Shown here: one piece after another, positions 26,928 through 37,952 of the stretch | Layout: the number at the start of each line of letters is the position of its first letter | Numbering within the stretch: position 1 is the stretch's first letter | NCBI RefSeq assembly: GCF_000247815.1 | Contig: NC_021674.1 | Location: 78,203,343 to 78,267,342 of the forward strand | Length of the DNA stretch: 64,000 bases | DNA from: Ficedula albicollis | Lineage: Eukaryota; Chordata; Aves; Passeriformes; Muscicapidae | Direction: 5' to 3' | Notes under the pieces: model-generated | Seen by the model: the letters and a program-made list of their open reading frames with translations, nothing else | What the model was told of the DNA's origin: nothing | Databases searched by the model: none | Position numbers and translations under genes: made by a program

Positions 26928-27318
26928 GGGTGGGGTTGGCAGGGATCTCTGAAGGTCATCTGGTCCAATCCTCTGCTCAAGCAGGACAATTTACAGCCAG
27001 CTGCCCATGGCCATGTCCAGAGAACTTCTGAATATCTCCATGGCTGGAGACTCCATAATGTCCTTTGGCAACCTGCAACAGTACTCCTTCACTCTCAAGT
27101 GACAGTGTTTGCTTGTTCAGAGGAATTCTGTTTTCTGGTTTATGGCCACTGCCTCCTGTGTTTTCACTTGAGAACCACTGGAAAGAGCCTGGCCCTGTCT
27201 TCTTTACATCCTTCCTTCAGGAATTTCTGCACATTGACATGCTCCCCCTGAGCCTTTTCTGCTCCAAACTGAACAGTGTCATAGCAGAGATGCTCCAGTT
27301 CCTCAGTCATCATAGCGA
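26928..27318 (-). mobile_element. CR1-type LINE, 3'-region fragment (minus strand)
   Basis: The plus strand reads as the reverse complement of the CR1 3' region, with family-typical blocks in order: a ggttggcagggatctctgaa-type block, gaaggtcatctggtccaatc, the gctcaagcagg block, ccatgtccagag, gaatatctccatggctggag, and, near the right end, gagatgctccag. The final octamer-like CR1 tail (attctgtg repeats) is missing at the left, so the fragment is truncated at its 3' end as well as its 5' end. It is decayed and cannot be active. CR1 elements move by target-primed reverse transcription and are usually 5'-truncated; no target-site duplication is expected. Confidence 0.88.
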
Positions 27319-27757
27319 TTTCTTGTAACCAGCTGGAAATTAGGCTCCAAGCAGCCTCTTCCTTTCCCCCCATCCTCTCCAATGAGAAAGGAACAAAAGG
27401 CAGAGATTATTGATTGGGATAACAATTTCCTAGAAAAAAGGCATTGAGATAAGGAAGAATAATAGTACCAGCAACAATACTGACAACAGTGCATAAAAGA
27501 GGGTGATTGTTTGTGGAAATCATACTGGCCAGATATTACTGGGGCCAGAGACACAGAGCTTCCCAAGAAAAAGGGGGAATTGCCAGGCATTGCTATGCCA
27601 GCATCTATTTCCTTCGAGCCAAATTGCCCCTGAGCCAAGGCAACAAAATACAATGACAGAGAAACCCTTCGAGTAGGACCAGCCACACCACACCACCACA
27701 CCACCCTGGTCACTACTTTGCTCCCCCAGAAAAAAGGAAAATGGTCACTTACATTCC
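27319..27757. other. Unassigned sequence between CR1 and a triplicated unit
   Basis: The CR1 homology stops near 27,318, but a 136-codon minus-strand frame (27,303-27,713) continues through this stretch. It contains the repetitive-looking ccacaccacaccaccacacc at about 27,683-27,703. I could not assign the stretch to a CR1 body, an LTR or a gene. It may be an older repeat into which the CR1 inserted. No function is proposed. Confidence 0.35.
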
Positions 27758-28006
27758 TAAGGAAGTATCCCTTGTGTGGTGTATAATTTCAGTGAGTTCA
27801 TCAGACTGTATTGGTCAGAGCTGTTGGTGCTACAGTGTCATATCTGGTGGTGTATAATTTCAGTGAGTTCATCAGACTATATTGGCCAGAGCTGTTGGTG
27901 CTACAGTGTCATATCTATAAGGAAGTATCCCTTGTGTGGTGTATAATTTCAGTGAGTTCATCAGACTGTATTGGTCAGAGCTGTTGGTGCTACAGTGTCA
28001 TATCTG
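27758..28006 (+). repeat. Three tandem copies of a unit of about 89 bp, middle copy truncated
   Basis: Copy 1 is about 27,758-27,845, copy 2 about 27,846-27,917 and copy 3 about 27,918-28,006. Copies 1 and 3 carry the full unit starting taaggaagtatcccttgtg. Copy 2 lacks the first 17-18 bases and begins at ggtgtataatttc. Copy 2 also carries two private changes (gactatattggcc against gactgtattggtc). So copies 1 and 3 resemble each other more than either resembles the middle one. Confidence 0.93.
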
Positions 28007-28185
28007 GAATGGCAATGAATATTAATTTTTATTACTGTAATTAGTACTTTCTTTGAAGGAAACAACTTCAAAATGAATGTTTTGCCATGCAAAGAGTTAA
28101 ATTAATCATGCTTCCTGTCTTTCCTCTTTGAATTAGAGCAAAATTAGTCAAGTGGGACCCTTCAGAAAGGGACACTAAAGGGCCT

Positions 28186-28262
28186 CTAATGTTTATTGCT
28201 CCTATTGAAATGAACTGAATTAAAGCATCCTAATGTTTATTGCTCCCTTTGAAATGAATACA
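28186..28262 (+). repeat. Imperfect short direct repeat (about 30 bp, 44-bp offset)
   Basis: The string ctaatgtttattgctcc occurs at 28,186 and again at 28,230, followed in both by a similar gaaatgaa segment. Divergence is higher than in the other duplications, so this may be an older genuine duplication. Confidence 0.7.
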
Positions 28263-31200
28263 ATTAACAGAGACAGCACACCTGGTGGTATTATCATGCC
28301 TGGTTCACCTACCCCAGACAACACATTACCTAATGCTAAACCAACTCACTTTGAAGTGAGTCACACATTTCTTACTGAAATTATTCCAAAATTTCTTTAC
28401 TTGCCTTTCATATATCCAGACAAACAATTTAACTATAATCCATACATATGCATGTGCTTCAGCTTCAAAATCTAACACAGTTTGTTGTGTTATTGTTCCT
28501 AATGAGAATGAAATAAAACCCAACCGAGACCTGACCCAGAACCTTTCACTTCCCCTTAACTGTCAGTTTGACTTTCTGTAACACTGTGATCAACTGAATC
28601 CTAAGTGGGAGTTGACACTGTCTCAACTTTCTGCAAATGCAGGTAAAATGGAATGTGAACTGCCTGAAATTCAAAGCTGATGTAACCTAGTTCTGCATCA
28701 TTACACATAATTGGTATCTTCAGCTTTGTACAGTTGCAATTTCATTTCTTTAATAGCATGGACTTTGATAAGAATCGTGTTGTGGACCTTATTTTTTAGT
28801 CGTTTTGGGTAAGGGTTTTTTCTACTCTCCCTTTCTGATATCACAGCTAACTTCTTGCACAATGCAAAGTTCATTTCTGAAAGAAATCCTGTCATTGGTC
28901 TTTAATAGAAGGTTAATGGGCTGTGAAATCTCAAATTTTCAAGACTGATTTTGTTACAAAAAGAAGTGCTCCTTATATATTTTCTCTGGACAGAAAATAT
29001 CTCTTCCTTTACAATACCTTAATACTCAGCACACGAGAGGAATTGTATCACAAATCATATCTAACAATGAGATTTTCTTTATTTTCTTCTGATATCAACA
29101 GCATTTTGGAAGAGCTGCTGCCTCAGGTAGCATTTGCTATTCCTCTGTGAATCAATAAAACTTTCTGCCATAGACTACAGGATGTGCCTGCTGTGAACTT
29201 ACAAATATTAGATGAAAGGATTCACACACAACACATCATCTGTAGGTCCGTATTTTAAACCACTGTCATCTGCTGCATGATTTCTTTCACTATTTGACAT
29301 ATTTTTTTCCATATTTGACATTCTGGTCTGGAGTTTTCGTTATGCATTCTTGTTATGTTTGACACGTGTGTGTATGAGCAGGATATATACCCATACCCAT
29401 ATATACATACATACACACACAGGTGTATATAAGCATATTTATAAAGTGGAGCTCTAAGTGAGAAAATAAAAAAGACCGTGAATGAAGAAACATTCCCCCT
29501 AATTTTAAAGACACACAGACTGTGGCCATTTATAACAGTGTGACACTGCATGCACAGAACTTCAGAAGCATTTTAATGAATCATAAAGTGATTTTCCAAA
29601 ATAAATGATATACAAAGTTTGCAGAACTTCTGCATGATTCCTTAAGGAAACGTTAAGATGGCAGTTTAGGAAAAAAGCACAGAAGTATTTGCACAGCTAA
29701 TTAATACCTGCATATTAAATTGTTAGTCTTGGGAAGTAGATTGCTTACTTTTTTTTCCTTAAAATTGGCAAGGTAACATTATTCTGTCTCTTCCATGTTA
29801 CTTTTTACTGATGTAATATCAAGGCAGTCTATTCAAATTAGAGTAATATCTAAACATAAATATATGCATGTCAGCATACTTTTCCAAAACACATTTCACT
29901 TAGACTGAACTTCATTTTTTTATACAATATCTCTTTGCCAAATGTGCCCAAAAGACTTCAAACAAAACATTACAATATTTGAAAACAAAGAAACAACTCT
30001 TAAAAATTGTATTAAAAATTAAAATAATATTTAACAAGTGGCCTCCTCTCCAATCCCTGTGTCTGACTGCACCAAAACCAGAAGGTCACTATTTCAGGGA
30101 TATAATAAAAAATCTCTTTAAGGACAAAATCTCTTTTAAAGGTTTTTTGCCTGTTAAATATCGGTGCATCCCCTGAACCTACTCCAGAAAGTCAGTGATT
30201 CTAGGCAAATCAAAAAGAAAGGTTCTTGCCTTTCCCTACCCAGCTCACTCTTCTGTTCATACAGAGCACATCCCCTCCCTACTTTCCTGTCCCCATACTC
30301 TAGATGGCCAGCAGTGCTCAACAGGGAATGCAGCTTATCTCAGGTTCTAGGGCAGGCATTTAGTCAGCTTCAAAGCCTGACTGTACGACTCCAGGCTCAA
30401 GAGTGAAGCCATGCAGTCAGTCACAGTGTCACTGTCAGTGGTTATGCTTTAGGGGACACAGAAATGCTATGTTGACAACAGTCAGAGAGCATAAGCTCAG
30501 AATAATGAAATAAATTCAGCATCCTTTGCCCTGGCTTTCTAATTTTGAATCTTTAAGGTACTTCTGGCCTTCGGTCTTCAGGTTCTGCTCTGCAGCCTCA
30601 AGGTCAGAAAGATTTTTTAGGGGTTTCTGACCTAAGAAGTCATCTGCAGAGGAAATTTTTATATCAAATGATAACAAAATGCAAAGCAGTGGGAAATGTC
30701 AACTTACCTTTGAATCATAAGAAATTTTTGTTTTCACACTATTTTTAATAAATTTCAAGCAAGTGTTCATAGTTTTTCTCATCAGAAACCTTTTCTTTTA
30801 AAGGCCTAATACAAATTAATAGAAACTATTTAGCAAAATTAATTAAAGGACAAATATTCATCATCCTTTAGAAAAAATAACCTGAGTTGTATTTCAGCTT
30901 CAAATACATCCATCACATTTCAAGTGCTAATTGGTGTATTTATAATATTATATTTTGCACAAATATTTACTAAAAATAGCATTGGATATGTATTTATTGG
31001 TGACAATCAAGCACCAATATTAAAAATATCATTAGGGTATCAAAAAAATTTGAAGATTTGCCATTCTTTAATATATCTGGTTTCATGAAGGAAGATTATT
31101 CCCCTGATCCATTTTGGAAATGTTAGAATTTCACCAAGTTACACACCAGATATGAGAAAGTCCCTCTACATCTGCTTAGGACTCATGAATTCACTGCCAT

Positions 31201-32219
31201 TCACTTTCATCAGGTGTAGGATGAAAAAACTTTGAAAATTGTCAATATTTATATATTTATATTTAGATATTCTGGAATTTCCTGCACTATAGTGAGATCA
31301 ATTCAAGAAAGAGAAAGAAAAGCATTGACATTTTTCTGTTGGAAAGTTTTCTGCTGACATTAATTAAGATTTCTTAAACTCATAAACTTTGATAACATTA
31401 AATACTGAATTCAATATTTCCATTCAAGAAGTTTTAGAGCAACGAAATATAAAGACACTTTTATTTCAGTTATTTGACATCTATCACTAGGAGTAAGACA
31501 TCCTAAGAAAGGACTGACTTCTTTACTGACATCTTTTTTTTTCAGCAAATGTTCTTTTATTTCTTCAGATGTAGTAGGTTTCAAATTATGATTCTCCCTG
31601 CAGACCTTAAAATATTCTTCCCTAAATATTCGCAAGTGCAATTATCTTCTGGAAACCCTGTTCATGTTGTTTACCCCAACTAATTTTAGGGCTCTAATTT
31701 AATAAGTGATCCAGAGTCAAGATTAGCTCAAGTGTTCCGAGTCCTCTCTAGACTCAGCTCTTTCTTGTCAATGATTATAGGTTTATAAGCCTATGTAGAA
31801 TAAGCACAGACAGCCATCTGTGCAGAACATACGTGTGCTCCCCAATATGATGAATATTACTGTTACTGTTCCAGGTGCCATAGAGATGTCAGCTCAAATA
31901 CTGGACAGTGTTATTCCAGTGTTACAGCCCAAGTGACGTGCTTATAGTAAGAGCAAGGAATAGATCTGTGCCTGAGGACAGTCACTAGGGGTCATCGACT
32001 TTTTTATCAGCAGTACTCACTGCTAGTTTGCATAATTTATTCTTAAAAATGCGGTGTGAATGTATCAGAGAGCACCTAGAAAGCTAAAGTTTTCTGAGGA
32101 CCAAAAATCTAGTAAGAAAATACAATGGGAATGTTTCCCATTTTAGAATCTCAAACTGATGCCAAAATCATCTAATTAGCAGGTTTTAAAATAGATAAAT
32201 ATACAGAAAAGAATTAAAT
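28263..32219. other. Unique AT-rich sequence, no gene seen
   Basis: About 4 kb. It contains a short AT/CA-rich stretch near 29,380-29,425 and many 60-98 codon frames on both strands with no motif. The patch at 30,030-30,410 is somewhat richer in G+C, with an 80-codon plus-strand frame. No splice-bounded exon stands out. Confidence 0.5.
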
Positions 32220-33370
32220 GTAGTGAGAAAAGGAGTTAGGGTTTAACACAGAGAAATAAATATTTAGTTTCAGTTAACTAAATTGGAGAGTTAAGGAAAT
32301 GCAATCTGATAGGAAAGGAGGTACAAAAAACAAGACACAGGAGAGGATGATGGAAGAATTTAAAATTGGTCTATAAAGCTGACAGAGGAAGATGAGATGT
32401 ACCAATACCACAGAGGCCTTCTGGAAGCAATAACATGGGAAATCAGGCTAAAAGACAAATAAGGAGATGTGTGGAAAGTTGAGGGGTAAACTGCCTTGCA
32501 AACCAAGACGCAAGCAAACATAGATAACTAAATCATCTAGACCCTTTGGATATCCACTTCTGAAGATGAAAAAAGGTTGGTCTGATAATATTAAGTGTCT
32601 GACATTAAGGAGATAATATTTTGGACAGAAAGCAAGTTAGGTGATACAAAACTGAAGGGGGCATATTGAAAGATTTTTGCAACCAGAACAGGAGAAAAGT
32701 GTGGGAGAAAAAAAAAAAAGACAGTGCAGCCTTCTTTAGCCTTCTAGAGAATAATGCATAAAGAAGGGAAGAATTACCAACACAAAACCTGTCTGTAGTA
32801 TACTTATCTAAAATGTGTGTATTTTCCTACTCTAAAACTGGGAATAAGGCATGTTGGTGAATAATTTGAGAGCCAGAAAAAAACATGAGAACCTGGTCAC
32901 TACAGAAAACATGCTAACATGCAATAGCACATTGTGTAGAATGTTTGTGCTGCTATAATAAATAAAGGATTCTAGAGAGAGATTAGGAAACACAGGTATG
33001 AATGGAGCAGTAGAGCAAAAGGTAGAAGAGTGGGAGGTGAAGAAAAATTAACAGGGAAGGATGCAGATAGTGTGGTGAAGATGTAGGAAACTTTAGTTTT
33101 ATGGGAGTTATTACAGAAGTAGAAAGATGCAATGATATACATATTTTTCAAATTAATTTAAAATTCGAGATAATTCCAATTTTAAAACTTCAAAAAATAA
33201 ATTAAAAATTAAGTTCAGATATAAATCTGCAGCACTGGGAAAGACAGAGAGAAAGAAGAAGGGTAATCTACGTGATAAGCAGAGCAAAAGAGGAGTGGGA
33301 AAGAGAAATTAAAAATGTAAAAGTATACTATGTGGAGGTCTTAAATTCATGAAGGAAAAGGAGGGAGATA
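32220..33370 (+). other. Purine-rich strand-asymmetric stretch
   Basis: Over about 1.15 kb the plus strand is strikingly rich in A and G, with recurrent gagaaa, ggagaa, aggaag and agaagg words and few long pyrimidine runs. No unit repeats in tandem and no long frame is open. It contrasts with the balanced sequence on either side. It could be an old degenerate GA-rich repeat or reflect transcription-linked strand bias. Confidence 0.55.
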
Positions 33371-34224
33371 GAAACCAATCCCTTTAATAAGGATGAAGTT
33401 ACATGTCTAATCCAAATGAGCCATGAATCCATTTGCTTAATGGAAAAATGTGTCTGCAAAATCTTCATTGAAGCAGGTCATGAATAATCAATGTATTATG
33501 CACATGTTTCCATTACTAAAGACTGATGATCTACAATGTGCTGGTAGTGTGGATCATGGATATCTTGACCAAGTAATTATTGCCAGAAAAGCCACATGTG
33601 GGTGTTAGAAATATATGTATCAATGAAATACATTAGTAAAACAGAAATCACAGTGCTTTTCTCCTTCCCTGGTTGGTGCTAAGTGTAAGAATCACCAAAA
33701 AACAGACAGCAAAGGACTTTCAGAGAAACATTCCATCGTGTTTATTTGAAGCCTTGTGCTTTCTCTTCTTTGATCTCTAGAATCAGACGGATTGCTAGAA
33801 TAACAGGGAAACACTGGAGGAGTGATTTTATTAATCTAGTCCTCTCCTCAGAGGATCAGAACAACCATTGGATTAGGAGGATTAATTTAGCCAGTGCAGA
33901 GAAAGTCACAATCTCTGTTTTGAAAAAAACATCTACAGAGCATAGTGTCAGATAGCTTGTGCAGTAAAAAATGGTACTGCTGATTTCACCATACTGTGCT
34001 ACAAAGTTCAATATTTTTCACACCTATTAAAATTTACTGTACTGAATTCAGAGCACTTGATGGCCTATGACAATAGCATTTGTTCTCAATCCCTTAGGAA
34101 TTTTATAGTTGCATGAAAATTAGGAGAACATATAAATAACTCTAATAGATGGTAAGGCTTTTTTACACAAACTGTGCACTTGTAACCATGGTTTTCCAGC
34201 AAGGAAATTAATGGGAGGGTTTTT
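33371..34224. other. Unique AT-rich sequence, no gene seen
   Basis: One 69-codon plus-strand frame (33,746-33,955) is basic and serine-rich but has no family I recognise. Nothing else noted. Confidence 0.5.
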
Positions 34225-34800
34225 TTGATCTTCTTGGAGAAGCAAATTTATATTGGGCTAGTCCAGCAGAACTCACAACTCCTCCTAAGGCCCAGATCAG
34301 AAATGAGCGTGTGGTCTCACTCTAAGGACATACATGAGTGCAGGGAAAGGACATACATGAGTGCAGGGAATCAGTTTCATTCTGGGAATAACTGTTCAGC
34401 CACATTATCTCCCTACAGCTGGAGCACCACCAGAGGAAAGCATGTATAGCTCAGCATTTGAAACCAGATTGTGGCAACAGATGATCTACTGCTCCTGCCT
34501 CCAGCCTGCTGCAAAATTCCAGCTGATCCAAAATATTTAGGAAATCTCCAGTACAGATGGGCTCCAGTAGTTATGAAGCTGGATGTCTTCATAAATGCTT
34601 CACATTTTTTAATCCTTCATGGATGGCAAAGTCCATTGCTCAGTTCAATTAAAGCAGTAACATTTCATTGGCATGACAAGATCCACCAAAGTGTAAATGA
34701 AGGAGACGACCTCCTCAGGGGGTCTGCACAAGATAAAAAGGACCTGTGCTCTGTGTCTCTACTACTCTCTGTGAGTCCAAGGAGGGAAGTAGTTATTTAG
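34225..34800 (+). other. Two collinear weak open frames, origin unknown
   Basis: Two plus-strand frames of 74 and 109 codons (34,225-34,449 and 34,471-34,800) lie in the same reading frame, separated by only a TAG and a TGA. Together they give about 575 bp that is nearly open, longer than usual for this AT-rich window. Both open frames begin without a well-placed ATG. I recognise no domain; the predicted peptides have no clear membrane segment, zinc ligands or catalytic motif. A 23-bp direct repeat lies inside (34,324-34,369, unit aaggacatacatgagtgcag plus three bases). It could be a decayed repeat-encoded or pseudogene frame, or chance. Confidence 0.2.
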
Positions 34801-35352
34801 CCCAATGTAGTGATAAACATTTGAAAATTACTTCTTCAGGAAGAGGTAGCATCACATTCTTTTATGTTCCCAAATATATGCCAAATATAGTTCAATGATT
34901 CTTTCTGTGTGTGTATCCCACCAACCTTGATTTTATTTTTCTCTTTTAAAACAGAAATATACAAGGATCTTAATTACATAAATCTTCTAACTTTTGCAAG
35001 CAAGGATCATTAAGGAATGAATACGTGTTATTCATCTTGTTTTTCCTAGTAGGTTGAGGCAGTGGAGTGACAAGAATTTTACTAACCAAAGAATTTGGGC
35101 CATGTATTTCAAAAAGTGAAATAAAAGCTTTTCCTATCTCTGTGAATATCAGACTATTAAAAATGTCATACTTAACAATTATGAGATGTGAAAACATACC
35201 TAAGACAGTTTCTTTTCCACTTTTGTTTTAATATTTTGTGACAAAGTATTCACACATTTTGCTACAACTAAAAAAATATAAACTAAGAAGTAGAAAAGTC
35301 TAGTAATAATAAAACAATTGTAGTAGTTTGTACTATTATAAATGTCCTCCCT
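34801..35352. other. Unique AT-rich sequence, no gene seen
   Basis: No coding region, repeat or RNA gene recognised. Confidence 0.5.
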
Positions 35353-35748
35353 GTGGCTGATAAAACTATTCAGCTAAAAGACCAAATGTATATACGAATG
35401 TTGGAAATTTTCTCTAAAAGAGAAAAATTAAATAATTTTAGATCTCTCCATCTTTCTTATAAGTTTTTTGAGACTGTTAGTCATTCTCACTCTCTGGATC
35501 TCTTTTTAATGAATCAATGGCTTCTGGGAACTAGAGAGGTTTCAGTAACTCCAGCAGATTCAGAACAAGCTATTCCACCTGTCTCATGGATTATAATTTT
35601 GTTAAAGTCAGAATTTGTGTTAGCGTTCTTCACCTCTTGTTCGTGTCTGGCAGTCTGCCCTCTCTTCCAGCTCTTCCCCACTCAGGTTCATTTGGTTCAT
35701 TACTCTTGCCTAAGGTGGAAGAACTTGCACCTGCCTTCAGTGGAGTGA
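35353..35748 (+). other. 131-codon open frame, unrecognised, probably not a gene
   Basis: Excluding homopolymer and repeat regions, this is among the longest frames in the window. The predicted peptide is basic at its N-terminal third and has a hydrophobic stretch around residues 80-105, rich in Ile, Leu, Phe and Cys, which could resemble a membrane segment. There is no recognisable domain and no obvious promoter or splice context. The composition follows the local base composition. I keep it only as an unassigned frame. Confidence 0.15.
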
Positions 35749-36356
35749 AACCCGTCTGAAACAGTCACTTCGAGTTTGAAATCTGTTCCTCAATCTGCTT
35801 ACGGCCAGATGGAGCCTGGTGCTCTGCATAGATGTCATTAGCAAGCTCTTCATTCCATTTTCCAGGCTGTTAGTGGGAATCCAGTGTTGTTCAGGACCTA
35901 CTGGACCTAAACAGATATATTTGCTACATCCTTCTGTTTCAAGCGTCAGTCCTTGATAATCATGCTCTTAATACAGGTTTCCACTTGGTTTTCTGTTTCT
36001 GTTATCTAATCCATGTTTTCACAGTCAGATTGCAAATTGTGTTGTACAGCAGCGCCAAAGTCTTACCAAACTCTCTCTATATATATTCACTGCTCCTCCT
36101 CTATCTTCATGGCCTGTTACCTTCTTTTGCAAGGAAAGTATAGAGGTTTGACATTATTTAGTCTTGAAAGCTTGATTTTGAATGTTGCTTACTGTGTTTT
36201 CATCTAGGCACTTTCCCTCCTCCCTGGTTTCTGAAGAATTAAACTTGAGCTGCCTAGGTCTTTAATATCCCGGCCTTTCCTTGTCTTAGTCATTAAGGCC
36301 AGACTATTTTGCCTTTTCTTTTCTTCCAGAACCTCATTCTTTGTCCAGGCATTCTC

Positions 36357-36860
<504 letters not shown>

Positions 36861-36867
36861 AAAAAAA

Positions 36868-37564
36868 TTGTTACTTTTTCAGTTGCACCCAACATCACCA
36901 TATTTTTTCAGAGATATTTATAAGTGTGTGCAATTCCATGCTCTGTTTTTTTTTCCCTCCCTCTTTAAAGTCCACAGTGTGTTTATTCCCTACATATCAA
37001 GTTCTGTCTATAGATTGTAAACCAAAAATTAGGGCCACTTCTCACTATATCAAGGTTGATTTCAGTTCCACAGGACAGGAAGAAAGGCAAAGGTCGAATG
37101 CATACTCTAAAAATTACTTATATACTGAAATACTTTATTGCTCCAGAATTTTTTTTTTAATCATAATTGCTATAACATGAAAAATTTTACTTTATTAATG
37201 GCACTGGAAAAACTTCTGTCAAGACTACAAAAACTTGCTCATTCTTATATGCTCTTACTTTATTGAGTTGCTAAAAGTCAACTGTTCAAGATTAAGTTTT
37301 GACAGACCTTCAAGCCTTAAAATTGTTTTTCTTTCATTTTGCCCCAACCAGTCACAGTAGTTCTAATTCCAACACAAGGAAGTATAATTTATTTAGCCAT
37401 GTAAAAACATTCTAGAATTTTTTTTTTCCAATGACACAATCAGTCTTGAAATCTGGACAGCTGTATTTTTGTGATATGGGTATATTTTTTTGGAATTAAT
37501 CTGAAAATATCTCCTATTTACGAATTGGTATCTCAGCATTCTCATGTGCTCAGTCGATATTCAT
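36868..37564. other. Unique AT-rich sequence, no gene seen
   Basis: Ordinary AT-rich DNA resumes immediately after the C/A run. No coding region recognised. Confidence 0.5.
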
Positions 37565-37952
37565 TTGGTTTTTTGGTGTTCCATTGATTTTTCTCGAATA
37601 TTTCCTCTTCACTGGCACATGCACAGAACTCTTGTAGGTTACTAGTCATGTTCTATTGCAGTCCTACAAGTGCTCATCTGACTCGATAATTCTTTATAAT
37701 CAGAGATATTAGGAAAATCCTTTCTTATTCTAGAACGCCAACAGAAAGTACTTTTTATTGGTTTTTTGGTGTTCCATTGATTTTTCTCGAATATTTCCTC
37801 TTCACTGGCACATGCACAGAACTCTTGTAGGTTACTAGTCATGTTCTATTGCAGTCCTACAAGTGCTCATCTGACTCGATAATTCTTTATAATCACAGAG
37901 ATATTAGGAAAATCCCTTCTTATTCTAGACTGCCAACAGAAAGTACTTTTTA
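37565..37952 (+). repeat. Tandem duplication, 2 x about 193 bp
   Basis: Copy 1 is about 37,565-37,757 and copy 2 about 37,758-37,952, each starting ttggttttttggtgttcc and ending aaagtactttttat. They differ by a 2-base indel (aatcagag against aatcacagag) and a few substitutions (cctttctt against cccttctt, agaacgcc against agactgcc), about 98% identity. Confidence 0.94.
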
